Positions 24,234-33,676 of a stretch of DNA of 38,031 bases are shown piece after piece (within the stretch, counting starts at the first letter, position 1; every line of letters starts with the position of its first letter). The notes under the pieces were generated by a model. It did no database searches and was not told where the DNA came from. It saw only the letters and a program-made list of their open reading frames with translations. The stretch is from Bacillota bacterium (GTDB lineage: Bacteria > Bacillota > Dethiobacteria > DTU022). Location: positions 1 to 38,031 of the forward strand of contig JAGYMW010000014.1 in NCBI GenBank assembly GCA_018400435.1, written 5' to 3'. A program made the position numbers and the translations under genes.

Positions 24234-25493
24234 TTGGACAATGTAAGAGCAAAAGAAATGGTAGTGAAGGCTGGAAAACGACTGGTGGAAGAAGGGTTGA
24301 TTGCCCGGACATGGGGTAATGTTAGCTGCCGGTTGAGTGACACCCTTTTTGCCATTACTCCCAGTGGACGCCCTTATGAAAAGTTGACCTCGGAAGATAT
24401 CGTGGTTATGAACCTTGATGATCTGAGCTATGAGGGCAACGTGGAACCATCTTCGGAAAAGGGAGTTCATGCCGCAGTTTACAGGCAGCGTCGGGATGTT
24501 AATTTCACCATTCATACTCACCAGTATTATGCCTCGGCTCTTAGTCCCCTGCAGACTGCCATCGAGATTGAAGAAGTGGAAAATGCTTCTTTGATCGGTG
24601 ACAGGGTCCTGTCAATTCCCTATGGAATGCCGGGCAGTAAAAAGTTATCTGAAAATGTTGCCACCACTTTGTCCCGTTCGAAAGGGAAAGCTTACATTAT
24701 GACTGCTCATGGGGCCCTTTGCCTTGGCGTTGACAGTGAAGAAGCATTCCGGGTTGCTGAAAGGCTGGAAGAGATCTGTGCCAATTACATACTGAAACAG
24801 TACAGGAAGATCAGCCAATCGGACTCTGCCGACTGGCCATCATTGCTTAATTATTATATTACCCGGAAATCAAGCAAGGAGAATGATTGTATCTGCCAGG
24901 AGCCCTGCAGATTTTACAGCAGTAAAAGGGAAGATAATGGTTTCATTTTCCCCTCCGCTGTTGGGACCGACAAGCCCTTGTCATCAGGAGATGGCCGCCC
25001 CGTACCGATCAATCTTGAACGGGATTTTAGAGCATGGACTGAGGGAAAATTAGATCCCATTTTATCCGTTCACCACGCTGTTTACCGTTTCAACCCTGCC
25101 GTAAAGGCTATCATGCACGTACTTTCTCCTAATGTTCTCACTATTTCCCGGACTGGCGAGAACATGTACCCTATGATTGATGATTTTGCCCAGATCATAG
25201 GGGAAAATGTTCCTCTGGTAAAGTGTGACCCGGCAGAATCTACCATGAAGGCATCCCGGCAGATCGCCGGGTTGTTGAAAAAACGCAGTGCTGTTCTGCT
25301 GGCATGCGGCGGTGCTCTGTGCTGTGGCCCTTCGGAAGGGGACACCCTGGCGGCGGCGATAATCATGGAAAAAAATGCCCTGGCGATGATCGTTTCTTAT
25401 CTTTTCGACAGGGGCTGTCCGCTAAACCCTCTTGAAACCAGATTGATGCGCACTTTTTACCTTAAAAAATATTCCCTCAAGGCAATCCGGTAA
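24234..25493 (+). CDS. Tandem class II aldolase/adducin-fold protein
   Basis: About 419 residues made of two aldolase II domains. The first (about 1-200) keeps the catalytic and metal elements: GNVSCR, the phosphate-loop ITPSGRPYEKL, EPSSE, the zinc HTH (IHTHQYYASAL) and a third His in AHGALCLG. The second (about 250-410) has the same fold signs, MHVLSPNVLTIS and then LLACGGALCCG, but the third His is replaced by Gly and the paired HTH is reduced to one His, so its metal site is probably lost. Likely a sugar-phosphate aldolase or epimerase of unknown substrate. Start taken as TTG 24234 because homology begins right after; an in-frame TTG at 24189 is the alternative. A Cys-rich patch (DCICQEPCRF) lies in the linker. 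Confidence 0.8.
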   Translation: MDNVRAKEMVVKAGKRLVEEGLIARTWGNVSCRLSDTLFAITPSGRPYEKLTSEDIVVMNLDDLSYEGNVEPSSEKGVHAAVYRQRRDVNFTIHTHQYYASALSPLQTAIEIEEVENASLIGDRVLSIPYGMPGSKKLSENVATTLSRSKGKAYIMTAHGALCLGVDSEEAFRVAERLEEICANYILKQYRKISQSDSADWPSLLNYYITRKSSKENDCICQEPCRFYSSKREDNGFIFPSAVGTDKPLSSGDGRPVPINLERDFRAWTEGKLDPILSVHHAVYRFNPAVKAIMHVLSPNVLTISRTGENMYPMIDDFAQIIGENVPLVKCDPAESTMKASRQIAGLLKKRSAVLLACGGALCCGPSEGDTLAAAIIMEKNALAMIVSYLFDRGCPLNPLETRLMRTFYLKKYSLKAIR

Positions 25494-25604
25494 GGTCCCA
25501 CTTCGCAGGTCTATTCCCCGGTTTATCTTTCATCCTTCGGCCCGCCAAATGCTGAGGGGTTGGCCAAAGCTCGATATGTAAAATAATTTTCTTATAATTA
25601 TATG

Positions 25605-25642
25605 TTGTAATATTTTCATCTTTATGCTATATTGTAAATAAT
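25605..25642 (+). promoter_or_regulatory. Candidate promoter and operator of the peptide transporter operon
   Basis: TTGTAA (25605-25610) and TATATT (25628-25633) have a 17-bp spacer. The -10 is embedded in the 14-mer ATATTGTAAATAAT (25629-25642), which recurs with 13 of 14 bases at 33597-33610 and is part of a short inverted repeat (ATATT...AATAT). A regulator bound here would block the promoter; RpiR at 32723 is the candidate. The rest of 25494-25683 is AT-rich with no gene. Confidence 0.4.
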
Positions 25643-25683
25643 ATTTCTTTTATTCTTTTTTTTCCGCACAAGGATGGATTCAA

Positions 25684-26694
25684 ATGGCGCTTTACAAATA
25701 CTTTTTGAAAAGATTGGTTTTAACTATCCCGACTCTTCTTGGCGTCAGCATTATTGTTTTTTTACTTGTCCACATGATCCCAGGCGATCCCATCGACATT
25801 ATGCTTGGTGATCGTGTTACAGAAGCGGTCCGCCTTGCGCTTGAAGAAAGGCTTGGTTTAAATGAACCGCTACATATTCAGTACTGGCAGTGGTTTAGCA
25901 GTGCTCTGCATGGAGATTTTGGTATTTCCATCAGGAGCAACCAGCCTGTAATGGAGGAAATTTTGACCCGCCTGCCGGCCACGATTGAATTGACCGTAGT
26001 GGCTCTTATGATTGCCGTATTTTTTGGGATCTACTTTGGAGTTAGTGCTGCCCGCTACCGGAATACCCTCATTGACCAATCGTTAATTGGCTTTTCCCTC
26101 CTTGGTGTATCAATCCCCATCTTCTGGCTGGGCATGATGCTCATTTACCTTTTTGCCGTTATGCTTGGTTGGCTTCCTGTTTCAGGCCGATTGTCCATGG
26201 GGACCGCTATTCCTACTTATACCGGCTTGTACTTGCTAGATTCATTGATTGCCGGTCAGATCGGTTCTTTTATCGATTCCGTAAGGCATTTGCTGATGCC
26301 AGCTGTTTCACTGGCCACGGTTTCACTGGCTCTCGTGGTTAGAGTAACCCGCTCTAGCATGCTTGATGTCCTAAGTGAAGATTATATTCGCACTGCCAGA
26401 GCAAAGGGTATGCAAGAAAGAAAAGTAGTCTATACCCACGCCCTGAAAAATGCCATGATTCCCGTTGTGACAGTGATCGGTCTGCAGCTGGCCAAGCTGA
26501 TGGGCGGAGCGATCCTTACAGAAACGGTTTTTTCCTGGCCGGGCATCGGGCGTTTGCTGGTTACAGCAATCAATGTCCGGGACTATCCGGTTGTGCAGGG
26601 TGTGGTTTTCTTTGTTGCCTTTGCCTTTATTGCTATTAACATCATTGTCGATTTGATTTATGCCTATCTCGATCCCCGTATCCGTTATGAATAA
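25684..26694 (+). CDS. Peptide ABC transporter permease, DppB/OppB type
   Basis: 336 residues, the first permease of a nickel/dipeptide/oligopeptide-class importer. One N-terminal helix (about 9-30) is followed by an external region with the family motif MIPGDPIDIMLGDR, then five more helices. The ATPase-contacting EAA loop reads RTARAKGMQERKVVYTHAL (about 239-257), and the C-terminus has the typical NIIVDLIYAYLDPRIRYE. ATG 25684 is preceded by AAGGATGG. It heads the five-gene transporter operon, 30 bp before the second permease. Confidence 0.93.
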   Translation: MALYKYFLKRLVLTIPTLLGVSIIVFLLVHMIPGDPIDIMLGDRVTEAVRLALEERLGLNEPLHIQYWQWFSSALHGDFGISIRSNQPVMEEILTRLPATIELTVVALMIAVFFGIYFGVSAARYRNTLIDQSLIGFSLLGVSIPIFWLGMMLIYLFAVMLGWLPVSGRLSMGTAIPTYTGLYLLDSLIAGQIGSFIDSVRHLLMPAVSLATVSLALVVRVTRSSMLDVLSEDYIRTARAKGMQERKVVYTHALKNAMIPVVTVIGLQLAKLMGGAILTETVFSWPGIGRLLVTAINVRDYPVVQGVVFFVAFAFIAINIIVDLIYAYLDPRIRYE

Positions 26695-26723
26695 ATGGAG
26701 CAACAGGGTGGTGAGTTAAACCT

Positions 26724-27584
26724 TTGCTTAATGAGCTAAATCAGATTTTGCGGGTTTACAAGCGCAATAAACTAGCCGTGGTGGCATTTTTCATTGCCGT
26801 TCTGCTGATGGTTCTGGCTGTAATCGGTCCCTACATTGCTCCTTATGATCCGGTCGAGATTAACCTCTCGGCAAGGTTCGAACCAGGTTTCTGGGGAGGT
26901 AATACCGAGAACCTGCTTGGCACTGACAACCTGGGTCGCGATATTTTTTCGAGAATTCTCCACGGAACCGGTATCTCGCTTAAGGTCGGTTATGCCGTCA
27001 TTGCCATTACCGCGGTTGCCGGCCTTTTTATTGGCTTAGTATCAGGTTATTTCGGCGGAGTGGTGGATATTGTTATCATGCGTTTCATCGATATTCTCCT
27101 CGCTTTTCCTCCGCTCCTGCTGGCTTTGGTTATCGCCGCTACCTTGGGAACTGGTATTGAGAAGGCGATGCTTGCCATTGCCATTATCTATATCCCCAGC
27201 CTGGCCCGTATTGTCCGGGGATCGGTACTTACGGTGAAAGAGATGCCCTACGTGGAGGCTTCCCGGGCCATGGGGGCTGGCAATATATGGATTATCATTG
27301 GTCATGTTTTGCCCAATGTTCTTACGCCGGTTATTGTTTACCTGACCCTCCTTCTTGGAGATGCCATTTTATATACAGCCGCTCTCGGTTTTCTGGGCGT
27401 GGGTATAGATCCGACCACGCCGGAATGGGGAGCAATGCTCAGCAGCGGTAAGGATTTTATGATCCTTGGCAAATGGTGGATAACCCTTTTCCCTGGGATC
27501 ATGATTTTCCTGGCGGTTTTATCTTTTAACCTCTTTGGGGATGGGTTACGTGAAGCGGTGGATTCCAAGCTGAGAATGAATTGA
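26724..27584 (+). CDS. Peptide ABC transporter permease, DppC/OppC type
   Basis: 286 residues with the OppC-type N-terminal helix and conserved GTDNLGRDIFSRILHGT motif, followed by five helices. The EAA loop is YVEASRAMGAGNIWIIIGHV (about 175-194), and the C-terminal FLGVGIDPTTPEWGAML and LFGDGLREAVD blocks are typical. Start is TTG 26724 after a GGTGGTGAG site; no ATG lies nearby in frame. The stop codon lies 22 bp before the TTG start of the first ATPase. Confidence 0.93.
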   Translation: MLNELNQILRVYKRNKLAVVAFFIAVLLMVLAVIGPYIAPYDPVEINLSARFEPGFWGGNTENLLGTDNLGRDIFSRILHGTGISLKVGYAVIAITAVAGLFIGLVSGYFGGVVDIVIMRFIDILLAFPPLLLALVIAATLGTGIEKAMLAIAIIYIPSLARIVRGSVLTVKEMPYVEASRAMGAGNIWIIIGHVLPNVLTPVIVYLTLLLGDAILYTAALGFLGVGIDPTTPEWGAMLSSGKDFMILGKWWITLFPGIMIFLAVLSFNLFGDGLREAVDSKLRMN

Positions 27585-27606
27585 TTTGCAGAGAGGAGCT
27601 TTTTTC

Positions 27607-28569
27607 TTGACAGAGGCACAGGTTTTGGAAGTAAAGGACCTGAAGGTTGAATTTACAACTGATCGTAGTAAAACTTTTGCCGTGGATGGTGTCGATCTGA
27701 ACCTGGGGCAATCTGGAACCCTGGGTTTGGTTGGCGAGTCGGGGTGCGGTAAAAGTGTCACTGCCCTGTCCATCATGAGACTGCTTCCTTCTTACGCTTC
27801 TGTAATCGGTCAAATTATGTTTAAGGGAAAGGACCTGTTAAAAATAAAAAAAAGTGAAATGACCAGGATCCGCGGCAACCAGATCTCAATGATCTTTCAG
27901 GAGCCGATGACTTCATTGAATCCTGTTTTCACAGTTGAGTATCAGCTGGCGGAAGTCCTGAAGCTTCACCGGAACGAAGATCAAAGGGGGATCCGCAGCC
28001 GTGTTGTCGAGCTGCTGAGCATGGTCGGGATTCCCAACCCTGAGAGAAGGAGCAGGGATTATCCTCACCAGCTAAGCGGCGGCATGAGGCAGAGGGTCAT
28101 GATTGCCATGGCTATGGCCTGTGAGCCTGGCCTGTTAATTGCCGATGAGCCGACCACTGCTCTTGATGTTACCATCCAGGCGCAGATCCTTGATTTGATG
28201 AAAAGATTGCAGGAAAGTCATTCTACCAGCCTTCTTTTTATCACCCACGATCTGGGAGTGATTGCCCAGATTGCCGATAGAGTGGCTGTCATGTACGCCG
28301 GGCAGATAATGGAATATGCAGATGTTAAAGAACTTTTTGTTGCGCCCCTTCATCCTTATACCCGCGGTTTGCTGAAGACAATCCCGCAGGTATCGAAGAA
28401 ACAGTCTCGGCTGGAAGAAATTAAGGGAACGGTTCCCAACATGTCCAGTGTTCCGCCGGGTTGCCGTTTCAATGATCGCTGCAGCGAACGGATGCCGCGT
28501 TGTTCAGTGGAAATACCACCCCTGACTGAATCCGGAGGCCGAAAAGTACGCTGCTGGTTATATCTTTAA
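27607..28569 (+). CDS. Peptide ABC transporter ATPase, DppD/OppD type
   Basis: About 320 residues. Walker [10 protein letters not shown]-loop [10 protein letters not shown], signature LSGGMRQR, Walker [13 protein letters not shown] and switch His ITHDLG are all present, so it is an active ATPase. The C-terminal oligopeptide-transport extension has Cys in [17 protein letters not shown] and a last RCWL, a pattern reported to hold an iron-sulfur cluster in some homologues. The frame is open to a TTG at 27586, but the TTG at 27607 is preferred because AGAGGAG lies 9-16 nt upstream and family members begin near [10 protein letters not shown]. Pairs with the next ATPase. Confidence 0.93.
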   Translation: MTEAQVLEVKDLKVEFTTDRSKTFAVDGVDLNLGQSGTLGLVGESGCGKSVTALSIMRLLPSYASVIGQIMFKGKDLLKIKKSEMTRIRGNQISMIFQEPMTSLNPVFTVEYQLAEVLKLHRNEDQRGIRSRVVELLSMVGIPNPERRSRDYPHQLSGGMRQRVMIAMAMACEPGLLIADEPTTALDVTIQAQILDLMKRLQESHSTSLLFITHDLGVIAQIADRVAVMYAGQIMEYADVKELFVAPLHPYTRGLLKTIPQVSKKQSRLEEIKGTVPNMSSVPPGCRFNDRCSERMPRCSVEIPPLTESGGRKVRCWLYL

Positions 28570-28584
28570 AAACCGGAGAGATCA

Positions 28585-29562
28585 ATGATGGAGCCTTTAC
28601 TGAAGGTCGAAAATTTAAAGAAATATTACCCCATCAAAAGAGTGGACAGCTTCACGAAGCTGGATTATCTGAAAGCACTGGATGGTGTGAATTTGGAGCT
28701 TTATGAGGGTGAAACCCTTGGCCTGGTTGGGGAATCGGGTTGCGGAAAATCCACCACCCGCAAACTGCTGTTGTATGTTGAGCCACCTACCGGAGGAGCC
28801 GTTTATTATAAGGGTAAAAATATATTTGAAATGAATGTAAAGGAATTGAAAAAATACAGGCGCAATGTGCAAACTGTTTACCAGGACCCCTATTCCAGCC
28901 TCAACCCCAAGTGGAAGGTCCTGAAGCTGGTGGCTGAACCGATGGCTATCCATCATATAGGCAACCGCCAAAGCCGGGGAAAAAAAGTAAAAGAACTGCT
29001 TTCCCTGGTTGGACTCCGGGAAGGTTACATTGACAACTTTGCTCATGAATTCAGCGGTGGACAGAGACAGCGCATCTGCATTGCCCGTGCTCTTGCCCTC
29101 GATCCGAAAGTGATCATTGCCGACGAACCGGTATCCGCCCTGGATGTTTCCATTCAGGCTCAAGTGATCAATTTGTTCAAAGACTTAAAAGAAAAGCTCA
29201 ATCTTACCTATATATTTATCTCTCACGATCTGAGTGTAGTTAAACACATTAGCGACCGGGTAGCCGTGATGTACCTGGGCAAAATTATTGAGATTGCCGC
29301 CACTGATGATCTCTTTAACAATGCTATGCATCCTTATACCAGGGCACTGGTTAAGGCGATTCCGGTTGCCGATCCCACCATAAAAGCTGCTGCAGCGGTT
29401 CTGAAAGGTGAAGTGCCGAGCCCGATTGATCCGCCGAGCGGCTGTGCATTCCATCCCCGCTGTCCGGAAGCAATGGATATCTGCAGGGAAGTTGCCCCTG
29501 AAAGACGGTTGAAAGAAAAAGGACATCAGGTAGCCTGCCATCTTTACCCGCAGGTTAAGTAA
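28585..29562 (+). CDS. Peptide ABC transporter ATPase, DppF/OppF type
   Basis: 325 residues, second ATPase of the heterodimer. Walker [17 protein letters not shown]-loop VYQDPYSSLNPKWKV, signature FSGGQRQR, Walker B IIADEPVSALD and ISHDLSVVKHI are intact. The YPIKRVDSF insertion near the N-terminus and the C-terminal SGCAFHPRCPEAMDIC extension mark it as OppF/DppF-like. Two ATG codons in tandem (28585, 28588) follow a GGAGAG site; either may be used. 15 bp after the first ATPase. Supplies ATP hydrolysis for substrate import. Confidence 0.93.
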   Translation: MMEPLLKVENLKKYYPIKRVDSFTKLDYLKALDGVNLELYEGETLGLVGESGCGKSTTRKLLLYVEPPTGGAVYYKGKNIFEMNVKELKKYRRNVQTVYQDPYSSLNPKWKVLKLVAEPMAIHHIGNRQSRGKKVKELLSLVGLREGYIDNFAHEFSGGQRQRICIARALALDPKVIIADEPVSALDVSIQAQVINLFKDLKEKLNLTYIFISHDLSVVKHISDRVAVMYLGKIIEIAATDDLFNNAMHPYTRALVKAIPVADPTIKAAAAVLKGEVPSPIDPPSGCAFHPRCPEAMDICREVAPERRLKEKGHQVACHLYPQVK

Positions 29563-29772
29563 ACGGTGGGCAAGCAGAATAAAGAAGAATTCAATGAAAA
29601 AGCTTCTCTGCATAACTTGAAAGAAAATAGATTGGGAGGTGAACGAAAAATTTATTAGCATATGATTTCCTTAAAGAGGGGTAACAAAAGCAAATATGGA
29701 TCACCTGGTAACTCTGCATCAATTTTTAAGCAGGCAGTAGTTTGCCTGACATTCAGTGAAAGAGAGGTTTGA

Positions 29773-31380
29773 ATGATGCGCGGACAGCTGAAATATTTTA
29801 TGGTTTTTGTGTTGGCGGTTTCCCTCCTTTTTTCTGTGATCGGCTGTGGGAATGGTGCTGATACTGTTGATGAGACGGGCGAAGAGGGTGAAGAAACCCT
29901 GCCTGAAGAATCGGGTGAGAAGATATTTATCATCGCCCGGGGCACCGATGCCAAGACCCTGGACTGTGGTTATTCGTATCATGAAGGGGAAATTGATTTG
30001 GCCTACCACTTTTATGATGGGTTGGTTAAATTTAAAGACGAAACCCTGGAAATAGAGCCGGCCCTGGCTCTGGACTGGTCCGGTTCAGAAGACGGCCTGG
30101 TATGGACTTTTAACCTGCGGGAAGGTGTAAAATTCCATGACGGGACCGACTTTAACGCCGAGGCAGTCGAATTCAGCTTCATGAGAATCCTTGATGAAAG
30201 CCATCCCTACTATGGGCTTGGCGATCAGGGCCTGGCTTATATGGACTGGCTTTTAGGTGATGCTATTAAGGAAGTAAGAGCAGTGGACGATTATGTAGTA
30301 GAGATCGAACTGAACGATGTATTTGGTCCTTTTATGACCTACATGGCCATTTATTCCCAGTATATTGTTAGTCCCACAGCGGTGGCGGAATATGGTGAGG
30401 ATTATTTCAAGAATCCTGTCGGAACCGGCCCATTCAAGTTTGTTGAATGGAAACGGGACGAATATGTTACCATGGCTGCATTTGAGGATTACTGGGGAGA
30501 GAAACCGGAAATTGACACCCTGATCTGGAAAGTTGTCCCTGATGAATCAACCCGGTTAATGGAGTTGCAGTCGGGTAATGTTCATGCAATTAAATCTATC
30601 TCACCGGCCCAGCTTGAGACGATCCAGAACGATGCTAATCTGAAACTGCTTCAGGTAGCCGGATCAAACCTGTTCTATGCAGCCATTAATCATAAGGCGG
30701 AGCCGTTCGATGATGTCAGGGTCCGGCAGGCTGTAATGCACGCTGTCGATTTCGATTCGCTGGTGGACAGTGTTTATGAAGGACTTGGTACCAGGGCAAT
30801 CAATCCAATGCCGCCGACCATTTTCGGTTTTAATGATGGTATTGAACCGTATGCTTATGATCCGGAAAAAGCAAAAGAACTACTGGCCGAAGCCGGCTAC
30901 CCCGATGGGTTTACCATGGATCTCCATGTTTTTGCTGAATCAAGAAGCTATGTGGGGCGACCAGTTGATGCCGCTGAGATATTCAAGAGCGATCTTAGCC
31001 AGGTCGGTATTGACGCCAATGTGGTTGTAAACGAATGGGGGACTCATCGCGATCTGGTTAGAAATTATGAGCATTCAATTGGTTTTCTCGGCTGGTATGA
31101 TGTTCCGCATCCCAACAACTTCCTTAATTTGATGCTGCTGAGAGCGGTAAATAACCAGTACGAAAATGAAGAACTCAATGAGCTTTCGGACAAAGCTCTG
31201 GCTACCTTCGATCGCAGTGAACAGGAGGCCCATTACAGGGAAATGCAGGTCATATCTCACCGTGATGTGGTTGTTGTGCCTGTAGCGCACAGCGATTACA
31301 CGGCTGTGGTATTAAAAGATATCAACGGTTTCGAGCTGGATCCTCTCGGTAATGTCATTGCTCGGAGGGTAAGTTTCTAA
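29773..31380 (+). CDS. Peptide-binding lipoprotein of the ABC transporter (SBP family 5)
   Basis: 535 residues: signal peptide with lipobox FSVIGC (Cys25), an acidic linker, then an SBP_bac_5 domain with the hallmark LREGVKFHDGTDFNAEAVEFS, GTGPFKFVEWKRDE and RQAVMHAVDFDSLV segments. It captures the substrate outside the membrane and delivers it to the permeases. The family takes peptides, nickel or opines; the binding pocket residues do not allow a choice here. It is separated from the ATPase genes by 210 bp holding an orphan GGGAGGTG site and a small 6-bp hairpin (29731-29748), so it may have its own control. A long stem-loop follows the stop codon. Confidence 0.92.
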   Translation: MMRGQLKYFMVFVLAVSLLFSVIGCGNGADTVDETGEEGEETLPEESGEKIFIIARGTDAKTLDCGYSYHEGEIDLAYHFYDGLVKFKDETLEIEPALALDWSGSEDGLVWTFNLREGVKFHDGTDFNAEAVEFSFMRILDESHPYYGLGDQGLAYMDWLLGDAIKEVRAVDDYVVEIELNDVFGPFMTYMAIYSQYIVSPTAVAEYGEDYFKNPVGTGPFKFVEWKRDEYVTMAAFEDYWGEKPEIDTLIWKVVPDESTRLMELQSGNVHAIKSISPAQLETIQNDANLKLLQVAGSNLFYAAINHKAEPFDDVRVRQAVMHAVDFDSLVDSVYEGLGTRAINPMPPTIFGFNDGIEPYAYDPEKAKELLAEAGYPDGFTMDLHVFAESRSYVGRPVDAAEIFKSDLSQVGIDANVVVNEWGTHRDLVRNYEHSIGFLGWYDVPHPNNFLNLMLLRAVNNQYENEELNELSDKALATFDRSEQEAHYREMQVISHRDVVVVPVAHSDYTAVVLKDINGFELDPLGNVIARRVSF

Positions 31381-31391
31381 ATATTACAGAG

Positions 31392-31432
31392 GGCTGCAGG
31401 AAGAGGGGCTGCATAGCTCCTTTCCTGCAGCC
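31392..31432 (+). other. 11-bp perfect intercistronic stem-loop after the binding-protein gene
   Basis: GGCTGCAGGAA (31392-31402) pairs exactly with TTCCTGCAGCC (31422-31432). Only GGTTTAAA follows, so termination would be partial. Such hairpins after a binding-protein gene usually protect its mRNA and raise its level over downstream genes. Confidence 0.65.
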
Positions 31433-31459
31433 AGGTTTAAAGAAAGAAGGCATCGAACA

Positions 31460-32665
31460 ATGATCACAGTTTTCAAGGGAGCGGCGCTCATTGACGGCAG
31501 AGGCGGAACGCCTATTAAAAACGCGCTACTTGTAATCAAAGATGAAAGCATCATCTACGCAGGTGATGCAAATAATTATAACATTCCCGAAGAGGCGCAG
31601 GTCGTCGATCTGGAAGGAAGGTCAATTATTCCCGGATTAATAGACTGTCATATCCACATGGATCTGCACGGCATGGCTGACACCAACGATGAAAACTACG
31701 TAGAAGAAAAATTGCGGTCTATCAGAACTGCTTACAATATGGAGCTAACCCTCAAACACGGCATTACTACAATCAGGAACGCCGGCAGTGTTCACCAAAT
31801 AGACTTTGCTGTGAAAAATGCCGTTGAATCCGGCTGGTGCAGGGGGCCCCGTATATTTACTTCCGGGCAAATTATCAGTATGACAGCCAGTGGGAATGAT
31901 TACTTTAAAGGCATGTACCGGGAAGCGGATGGGGTTGACGAGGTTCGTAAGGCAACGAGAGAACAGATAAAGGCAGGAGCAGATTTCATTAAGGTCATGG
32001 CAACCGGGGCCTATATGAATCCTGGAGGTATACCGGGTGCTGTCCAATACAACCTTGATGAACTTAAAGTAATTGTGGAAGAAGCCGATAAGCTCGGTCT
32101 TCGTGTTGCTGCTCATGCCCACGGCACCCAGGGTATTATCAATGCTGCGCTGGCCGGGGTAAAGACTATTGAGCATGGCAGCTTTATTGACGAACGGGGT
32201 ATTGAGCTGATGCTGGAAAAGGATATCTACCTGGTACCAACATTTGTCGCCGGGTACCATATCCTGGAGCATGCCCAGAGTCATGAAGTCCCCGATTTTA
32301 TGATCCAAAAGAATGTTGACATGCGCAAAATCAGGGGATCCAGTATAAGGAAAGCCTTTGAGGCGGGGATTAAAGTGGCCCTTGGTTCTGATGCCGGGAC
32401 CAGTTATAACCTGCACGGTTTGAACGCCATGGAGCTGATCCTCTATGTCAAAGAGGGTTTCATGACTCCCCTGGAGGCGATCTGCAGCGGAACCCGGATT
32501 GCCGCGGAAGCGATCGGTATAGAAGACCGGGTGGGCACTCTGGAAAAGGGCAAGATAGCCGATTTTGTCGTAGTAAACGGTGATCTGGTCAAATCTCTAG
32601 ATTCGCTGCTGGACAAAATCGAGATCGTCTATAAAGAGGGGAAAAGTGTCCCCCTGTTGAATTAA
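31460..32665 (+). CDS. Metal-dependent amidohydrolase (imidazolonepropionase/prolidase-like)
   Basis: 401 residues with the complete binuclear amidohydrolase set: DCHIHMD (His64, His66), the carboxylated Lys178 in FIKVMATGA, AAHAHG (His219), IEHGS (His239) and GSDAGT (Asp311). This subtype (COG1228-like) includes enzymes that cut N-acyl amino acids and Xaa-Pro or Xaa-Arg type dipeptides. No signal peptide, so it acts in the cytoplasm on imported substrate. It lies 79 bp after the binding protein in the transporter operon, supporting peptide or amide hydrolysis as its job (inference). ATG 31460; the upstream GAAAGAAGG is a weak-to-fair ribosome binding site. Confidence 0.88.
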   Translation: MITVFKGAALIDGRGGTPIKNALLVIKDESIIYAGDANNYNIPEEAQVVDLEGRSIIPGLIDCHIHMDLHGMADTNDENYVEEKLRSIRTAYNMELTLKHGITTIRNAGSVHQIDFAVKNAVESGWCRGPRIFTSGQIISMTASGNDYFKGMYREADGVDEVRKATREQIKAGADFIKVMATGAYMNPGGIPGAVQYNLDELKVIVEEADKLGLRVAAHAHGTQGIINAALAGVKTIEHGSFIDERGIELMLEKDIYLVPTFVAGYHILEHAQSHEVPDFMIQKNVDMRKIRGSSIRKAFEAGIKVALGSDAGTSYNLHGLNAMELILYVKEGFMTPLEAICSGTRIAAEAIGIEDRVGTLEKGKIADFVVVNGDLVKSLDSLLDKIEIVYKEGKSVPLLN

Positions 32666-32722
32666 TGATCGCTCCGGTTTCTATTTTGCCGATTTTGAAT
32701 CGGCCGGGAGAAGAAAAATAAG

Positions 32723-33580
32723 ATGGTAGTGAAAAATGTTCTTTTCGATAAAATTAAGGAAAAAGGAGATTCCCTTTCTCCCAAACAAACTCAGCTGGCC
32801 AAGTACCTGATCAACAATTATAAAATAGCGGCATTTCAGACTATTGTCCAGATGGCTAAAGAAGCGGGCGTCAGCGAGGCTACCGTAGTCAGGCTGGCAA
32901 CCGCCCTGGATTACACCGGTTTCCCGGAAATGCTTGAGGACTTGCAGGCGGTAGTTCAGTATGAGCTGAAGGCAGTGGAAACAATTCGCCATACCTACAG
33001 GGCTGATCAGCTCAGAGAGCTAAATATTTTGGAAACCGTGGTTAATAATGACCTGCGCAATATTAATCGCTTATTTGACAGCATATCGATACAGGAAATT
33101 GAAACAATTGTTGATATCATATGCAGCTGCGATAGGGTTTTTGTAATCGGTTCTTATTCCTCCGGTTATCTGGCCCAGTATTTTGGTTACAATCTGGCCA
33201 AAGTCAAGAAGAATGTGGTTACCCTAAGCCGGGATAGTACCGATGCCTTCAACATTTTTTTATCCTGCAGCCGCAAAACGGCTGTTTTTATATTTTCTTT
33301 TCCCCGCTATCCCCGAAAGATGCAGCTGCTCGGCGAGGCTTTTAAAAAAAAGGGAGCGACCATTATTGGAGTGACCGACAGTATTCTCTCTCCGCTGAAA
33401 GCGGTATCAGATCACCTGCTGGTTATCCCCCAGCAATATACTTCTTTTTCCGATCCCGGCTGTTCCATAATGCTTCTGCTGCAGGCTATTATAATGGAGT
33501 ATATTTCACGTAACCCGGAGCAGGCGGAACGTGGGCTGCAGCAGTTCGACGAATATATCGATTATATTAAGTTTCTTTAG
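32723..33580 (+). CDS. RpiR-family regulator (HTH plus SIS domain)
   Basis: 285 residues. An N-terminal HTH_6 domain (about 1-78) with QMAKEAGVSEATVVRLATAL as the DNA-binding helix pair is followed by a SIS sugar-phosphate-binding domain (about 115-270) with VIGSYSSGYLAQYF and ISFPR-like segments. SIS domains usually sense phosphosugars, which is unexpected next to a peptide-type transporter and hints at amino-sugar or muropeptide-like substrates (speculative). It lies 57 bp after the amidohydrolase and probably controls the cluster through the repeated ATATTGTAAA motif. Confidence 0.9.
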   Translation: MVVKNVLFDKIKEKGDSLSPKQTQLAKYLINNYKIAAFQTIVQMAKEAGVSEATVVRLATALDYTGFPEMLEDLQAVVQYELKAVETIRHTYRADQLRELNILETVVNNDLRNINRLFDSISIQEIETIVDIICSCDRVFVIGSYSSGYLAQYFGYNLAKVKKNVVTLSRDSTDAFNIFLSCSRKTAVFIFSFPRYPRKMQLLGEAFKKKGATIIGVTDSILSPLKAVSDHLLVIPQQYTSFSDPGCSIMLLLQAIIMEYISRNPEQAERGLQQFDEYIDYIKFL

Positions 33581-33596
33581 CAAAACGTTGTATAAT

Positions 33597-33610
33597 ATAT
33601 TGTAAAAAAT
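33597..33610 (+). promoter_or_regulatory. Second copy of the candidate RpiR motif
   Basis: ATATTGTAAAAAAT differs at one position from the 14-mer at the dpp promoter (25629-25642) and directly follows a TATAAT (33591-33596) ahead of the nitrilase gene. AT-rich motifs can recur by chance, so support is modest. Confidence 0.3.
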
Positions 33611-33676
33611 AAAGTTTAGAGCAACAGGCTGCCGGGCATGCTGTTTTATTTTTAAATGATCGGGGAGGATTACCCT

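Noticed and set aside
28615-29163. 182-residue minus-strand frame inside the second ATPase gene
   Set aside because: Antisense shadow of a clearly coding gene with all ATPase motifs intact.
29696-29740. 14-codon peptide ahead of the binding-protein gene, a possible leader peptide
   Set aside because: The GAGGGG is 14 nt away, the codons show no meaningful run of one amino acid, and no attenuator structure follows.
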